A DNA stretch of 8,540 nucleotides. Origin: Oscillospiraceae bacterium. Lineage in GTDB: Bacteria > Bacillota > Clostridia > Oscillospirales > Oscillospiraceae. The notes beneath the pieces were generated by a model that saw only the letters and a program-made list of their open reading frames with translations, was not told where the DNA came from and did not search any database. The position numbers and the translations under genes are program-made. This document shows, one piece after another, positions 6,169 to 8,540 of this stretch. Each line of letters begins with the position of its first letter. Position 1 is the stretch's first letter. The stretch covers positions 1 through 8,540 of the forward strand of contig JAFTGG010000242.1 in NCBI GenBank assembly GCA_017458025.1. Reading direction: 5' to 3'.

Positions 6169-6531
6169 CTATTCCCGAATATGCTCAAAGCCCATCTCCA
6201 GGATGGCGCGCACGTGGCCGTCGGCGAGGGAGTAGTACACGACCTGCCCCTCGCGGCGGAACTTGACGAGATTCGACAGCCGCAGCATCTTGAGCTGGTG
6301 CGATACCGCCGACTTCGTCACGCCCAGCAGCGCGGCGAGGTCGCAGACGCACAGCTCGCGCAGCTCCAGCGCGTGCAGCAGCCGCACCCGCGTCGGGTCG
6401 CCGAACAGCTTGAGCAGCGACGCGAGCTGCGTGTAATCCTCCGCGTTCGCCATACGGTCTCTGACCTCCGCGACGGCGTCCTCGTGAATGACCTCGCAGC
6501 CGCAAAACAGCGCCTGCTCCGCTTTCGCCAT
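6169..6531 (-). CDS. cadC: CadC-type ArsR/SmtB metal-sensing repressor
   Basis: A 120-residue winged-helix repressor that releases DNA on binding Cd, Pb or Zn. The core is LASLLKLFGDPTRVRLLHAL (36-55), the sensor-helix motif ELCVCDLA (59-66), recognition helix VTKSAVSHQLKML (71-83), and wing RREGQVVYYSL (92-102). Both metal sites of S. aureus CadC are present with the same spacing. The alpha3N thiolate site is C61 and C63 plus N-terminal C10 and C12; the alpha5 site is D104, H106, H117 and E120, the last residue of the protein. The start is ATG 6531, since AAAGGAGG (6546-6539) lies 7 nt before it; an in-frame upstream start at 6561 would put the ribosome binding site and operator in the coding region. 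It is first in the operon, followed by the HMA gene and cadA, and is autoregulated through the palindrome at 6548-6575 (inference from position). Confidence 0.95.
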   Translation of the reverse strand: MAKAEQALFCGCEVIHEDAVAEVRDRMANAEDYTQLASLLKLFGDPTRVRLLHALELRELCVCDLAALLGVTKSAVSHQLKMLRLSNLVKFRREGQVVYYSLADGHVRAILEMGFEHIRE

Positions 6532-6547
6532 GTGCCCGCCTCCTTTG

Positions 6548-6575
6548 AAATAGTTGAGCAATTATTCAACTATTT
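6548..6575 (-). promoter_or_regulatory. CadC operator palindrome
   Basis: AAATAGTTGA and TCAACTATTT form perfect 10-bp arms around an 8-nt centre, giving a TTGA-N8-TCAA core of the kind bound by ArsR/SmtB-family dimers. The predicted transcript start (about 6572) lies inside it and it ends 1 nt before the cadC Shine-Dalgarno, so a bound repressor would block initiation or early elongation. Confidence 0.85.
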
Positions 6576-6578
6576 GGC

Positions 6579-6607
6579 ATTATAGACGCGTTCCGCGGAT
6601 TTGTCAA
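6579..6607 (-). promoter_or_regulatory. cad operon promoter, consensus sigma-A
   Basis: On the minus strand TTGACA (6607-6602) and TATAAT (6584-6579) are exact matches to both consensus boxes with the optimal 17-nt spacer. Such a strong promoter fits a gene set held off by a repressor and fully induced by metal. Confidence 0.93.
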
Positions 6608-6609
6608 TA

Positions 6610-6721
6610 GGCAATACCGCATAATTCCGCAGGTCATGCCGGCGCATGGTCAAGAAATTTTGGGATATATGACGAACATTTATGCCAGCAAGTTGCGTGT
6701 CATGAATTATGCGGGATTGCC
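6610..6721. repeat. Foldback palindrome between the cad promoter and spoVAF
   Basis: GGCAATACCGCATAATTC (6610-6627) and GAATTATGCGGGATTGCC (6704-6721) are inverted repeats matching at 17 of 18 positions. The interior shows weaker complementarity, so about 112 bp can fold back on itself. The element starts 2 nt upstream of the cad -35 box and ends 7 nt after the spoVAF stop codon. It has no coding potential I can support. It may be a small non-autonomous mobile element, and as RNA it could also form the 3' end of the spoVAF transcript, although no U-tract is present. Confidence 0.6.
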
Positions 6722-6728
6722 TTCGGTA

Positions 6729-8135
6729 TCAGGTGTTTGCCTTGCCGATGGGGCGGCGCGTCAACAGCTCGCGCATCGCTTTGGCGTTGAAGGGGATCAG
6801 CGGATAGAGATAGCTCTTGCCCGCGATGGGCTTGTTCGTCGCGAGCAGCGCCACGATGGCCGCGCAGCCGAGCGCGAGGCCGAGCCAATCGAGCGCGGCG
6901 ACAAACAGCAGCAGCATCAGACGCAGCAGCTTGAACGTGTAGCCCAGCTCATAGCTCGGCTGGGCGAAGTTCGCGATGGCGACGAACGCCATATACGCCA
7001 GCACCTCCGGCACGAGCCAATGCGCCTGCACCGCGAAGTCGCCCAGCACCAGCGCGCCGATCATCGAGAACGAGTTCGAGAACACCGGCGGCGTATTGAG
7101 CGAGGTCAGCTTGATGAGGTCGACGATGAACTCGGCGAACAGCAGCTGCGCGAGCAACGGCACCTCGTATTCCTCCGCGATGTCGAGAAAGTGCAGCGCG
7201 CCCTGCGTGCCGCCGGTCTTGACAATGGCGTACCACACCGGCGTGATAAACAGCGTCAGCGCGAACACGACATAGCGCAGAATACGCAGATACGAGCCGA
7301 TGAGCGGCGGGAAGTAGAAGTCGTTCGCCTCCTGCACGAAGTCGAAAAAGCAGGTTGGCAGGATCATCGCCGCCGGCGAGTTGTCGACAAGCACGATGAT
7401 GCTGCCCTCCATGATGCAGGCGGTGGCGACGTCGGGGCGCTCGGTATAGCGCACACTGGGGAACGGGTTCCACCATTGGGGCTTCATCAGCGCCTCCGCG
7501 ATGCTCTCCTGGCTCATCGACACCGACTGAATGTCGATGGCGGCGAGCTTGCGGCGCATTTCCTCCAGCAGGTCGCGGTCGACCTTGTGCTCCAAATAGC
7601 ACAGCACCACGTCCGCGCGGGACTTTTCGCTGATCTGGTGCCCTTCGAGCGTCAAATGCGGATCGCGGATCCGGCGGCGCAGCAGCGCCGTGTTGACCAC
7701 CAGCGTCTCAATAAAGCCGTCGTGCGCGCCGCGCAGGACTTTTCCCGACGACGGCTCGTCCACGCTCCGCGCGGGAAACTGCTTGGCGTCGATGAGCGCA
7801 CATTCGGCGAACCCGTCGGCGAGCAGCAGCGTTTTGCCGAGGAACACGCCCGTCACCGCCTGTTCGAGGTCGTTTTCGACGTCCACCTCGCCAAACGAGA
7901 CGTAGCGGTCGACGAACTCCTGCATCGTCTGCGCCTCCACGGTGCTCGTCAGGTCCATCAGGTGGGCGAGAATACGCTCGATGACCGCGTCGTCGCCATA
8001 TCCGTCGATGGTGTAGACGCGGCAGCGCCGCCGTCCGGCGTACAGGTCGCGGGAGATGACGTCATAGCATCGCTCCGTGCCGAGCAGCGCGTCCAGCCGC
8101 TCCGCGTTGTGGGCATAATCATTGGAAAAGAGCAT
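6729..8135 (-). CDS. spoVAF: SpoVAF-type spore germination protein (GerA family)
   Basis: A 468-residue membrane protein of the GerA/SpoVAF family, expected in the inner spore membrane, where SpoVAF takes part in ion and dipicolinate release during germination. The soluble N-terminal half (about 1-280) contains DEPSSGKVLRGAHDGFIE (126-143), RRRIRDPHL (153-161) and EGSIIVLVDNSPAAMILP (243-260). QEANDFYFPPLIGSYLR (268-284) is characteristic of SpoVAF rather than of nutrient-receptor GerAA subunits, as is the C-terminal ATNKPIAGKSYLYPLIPFN (432-450). About five hydrophobic segments follow residue 285. Length is close to B. subtilis SpoVAF (493). ATG 8135 is preceded by GGAGG with a 6-nt spacer, but that site lies in a hairpin (8141-8177). 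The visible neighbours are not recognisable spoVA genes, so it seems to stand apart from that operon. I found no convincing sigma-G promoter. Assignment to the family is firm; SpoVAF over another GerA-A paralogue is probable. Confidence 0.88.
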   Translation of the reverse strand: MLFSNDYAHNAERLDALLGTERCYDVISRDLYAGRRRCRVYTIDGYGDDAVIERILAHLMDLTSTVEAQTMQEFVDRYVSFGEVDVENDLEQAVTGVFLGKTLLLADGFAECALIDAKQFPARSVDEPSSGKVLRGAHDGFIETLVVNTALLRRRIRDPHLTLEGHQISEKSRADVVLCYLEHKVDRDLLEEMRRKLAAIDIQSVSMSQESIAEALMKPQWWNPFPSVRYTERPDVATACIMEGSIIVLVDNSPAAMILPTCFFDFVQEANDFYFPPLIGSYLRILRYVVFALTLFITPVWYAIVKTGGTQGALHFLDIAEEYEVPLLAQLLFAEFIVDLIKLTSLNTPPVFSNSFSMIGALVLGDFAVQAHWLVPEVLAYMAFVAIANFAQPSYELGYTFKLLRLMLLLFVAALDWLGLALGCAAIVALLATNKPIAGKSYLYPLIPFNAKAMRELLTRRPIGKANT

Positions 8136-8140
8136 AAAAA

Positions 8141-8177
8141 GCCTCCGGCATACGTTTTGGTTAGTATTGCCGGAGGC
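8141..8177 (-). promoter_or_regulatory. Hairpin occluding the spoVAF ribosome binding site
   Basis: On the minus strand GCCTCCGGCA (8177-8168), a 17-nt loop and TGCCGGAGGC (8150-8141) form a perfect 10-bp GC-rich stem. It is followed by TTTTT and then the spoVAF ATG. The GGAGG of the ribosome binding site is inside the downstream arm, paired to CCTCC of the upstream arm. The structure could block ribosome loading, and its U-tract also gives it the form of an intrinsic terminator or attenuator. A 9-nt direct repeat, TTTTGGTTA, occurs in the loop (8155-8163) and just outside the stem (8180-8188). Confidence 0.7.
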
Positions 8178-8198
8178 GCTTTTGGTTATGTAATACTC

Positions 8199-8292
8199 CT
8201 ATCGGATAAAAAGCATACGCTTTTTACCCGATAGATGCTGGCGCAGCCGACGCCTCATGCGAACGCATACGCGCCTTCGGCGCTACAAAAAG
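8199..8292 (+). repeat. Second copy of the dispersed hairpin repeat
   Basis: A 16-bp stem with one mismatch (8199-8214 with 8219-8234, loop ATAC, inner AAAAAGC/GCTTTTT) is followed by a block at 8241-8292 that aligns to 2642-2694. Shared pieces are CTCAT-CGAA, ACGCGCCTT, CGGCGCTA and AAAAAG, with two single-base gaps. The hairpin-then-block order is the same in both copies. I see no open reading frame of interest here. Confidence 0.65.
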
Positions 8293-8324
8293 ATATCATA
8301 AACGGAATCCTTTTAAATGAGTTC

Positions 8325-8490
8325 AGGCCTTGTTTGAAAAATGGGCAACGCGACCAACGGCGAGGGATTTTTTCGCCGGACAAGGCCGATTTGACGCGGC
8401 AATACTTTGTGTATTGCAAGAAAAATTGCCGCAGTATGGCGGAAAAAGACCCGCCGTTTGGGCATGTCGGCATATTTCAAACAAGGCCTA
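8325..8490. repeat. 166-bp foldback (MITE-like) element with inverted ends
   Basis: AGGCCTTGTTTGAAA (8325-8339) and its exact complement (8476-8490) bound the element. Inside, the two halves are imperfect complements of each other: GGCGA/TCGCC and GGCGG/CCGCC mini-stems at matching places, GCGGCAAT/ATTGCCGC, and a central GCAATAC-TTTGT-GTATTGC hairpin. The whole can fold into one long branched structure. No transposase is present, and no clear target-site duplication is visible in the flanks. With the repeat at 8199-8292 and the hairpin at 8141-8177 it accounts for most of the gene-free stretch 8136-8476; I see no further gene there. Confidence 0.75.
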
Positions 8491-8540
8491 GTATAAGCGC
8501 TGCGGAAATGGCGATGAACGGGACGCTCGCGATCATTCCC
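8477..8540 (-). CDS. Probable C-terminus of an unidentified membrane protein (partial)
   Basis: On the minus strand, one frame open from the window edge encodes GMIASVPFIAISAALILGLV and stops at TGA 8479-8477. The peptide is strongly hydrophobic, as expected for a last transmembrane helix, and most of its codons end in G or C like the other genes here. The final residues and the stop codon are provided by the inverted end of the 8325-8490 element. The family cannot be recognised from 21 residues. The other frames give no better candidate, but with so little sequence this remains tentative. Confidence 0.35.
   Translation of the reverse strand, partial: GMIASVPFIAISAALILGLV

Noticed and set aside
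6531..6561. Upstream start at 6561 for cadC
   Set aside because: The extra residues are encoded by the operator arm and the ribosome binding site; ATG 6531 has an ideal SD spacing.
6636..8234. Plus-strand open frame of 532 codons, longer than spoVAF itself
   Set aside because: It is antisense to spoVAF, gives an Arg/His/Gln-rich product without recognisable domains, and has no ribosome binding site. It is a by-product of high GC at third positions.
8255..8473. 72-codon minus-strand frame in the 3' repeat region
   Set aside because: It lies almost entirely within the foldback element and flanking repeat, has no SD, and its amino acids follow the repeat palindrome.
8509..8540. Plus-strand ATG at the window end as a gene start
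   Set aside because: No Shine-Dalgarno precedes it, and the opposite strand gives a more plausible transmembrane helix ending at a stop.

Overview
The window is a GC-rich, densely packed stretch of bacterial chromosome. Strong AGGAGG-type ribosome binding sites with 6-9 nt spacers, a SpoVAF-type spore germination protein, and CadC, HxlR and WYL regulators point to an endospore-forming, high-GC member of the Firmicutes (Clostridia-like). No rRNA or marker gene is present, so the lineage is an inference.

Layout. (1) Positions 1-1195: the start codon and SD of a gene leaving to the left, then a monocistronic WYL-domain transcription factor with its own promoter and a perfect hairpin terminator. 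(2) 1197-2503, minus strand: two tandem flavodoxin-fold oxidoreductase genes overlapping by ATGA. The second is interrupted by one in-frame amber codon. (3) 2504-2745: a divergent intergenic region holding the flavodoxin promoter and a chain of hairpins, part of which can fold as a three-way junction next to the hxlR ribosome binding site. (4) 2746-3988, plus strand: an HxlR-family regulator and a TrmH/SpoU-family RNA methyltransferase. (5) 3980-4016: a 17-bp perfect bidirectional terminator containing the stop codons of the two converging genes. (6) 4008-6607, minus strand: a complete heavy-metal resistance operon of CadC repressor, stand-alone HMA metallochaperone-like protein and Zn/Cd/Pb P1B-type ATPase. 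It has a consensus promoter (TTGACA-17-TATAAT) and a palindromic operator at the expected transcript start. (7) 6610-6721: a foldback palindrome. (8) 6729-8135, minus strand: spoVAF, whose ribosome binding site lies in one arm of a hairpin. (9) 8136-8540: repeat-rich DNA with a second copy of the repeat core seen before hxlR, a 166-bp foldback element with 15-bp inverted ends, and the probable C-terminus of an unidentified membrane protein.

How the genes work together. The cad operon reads as a self-contained sensor, carrier and efflux pump for Cd/Pb/Zn; every metal ligand expected of the CadC sensor is visible. The HxlR regulator, with a conserved N-terminal cysteine, faces the flavodoxin pair, which suggests a redox- or electrophile-responsive switch (inference). 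SpoVAF acts in spores and is not beside recognisable spoVA genes here.

I see no phage genes, transposase, CRISPR array, defence system or biosynthetic cluster. The least ordinary material is non-coding: structured repeats, a ribosome-binding-site-occluding hairpin, and the amber-interrupted gene.
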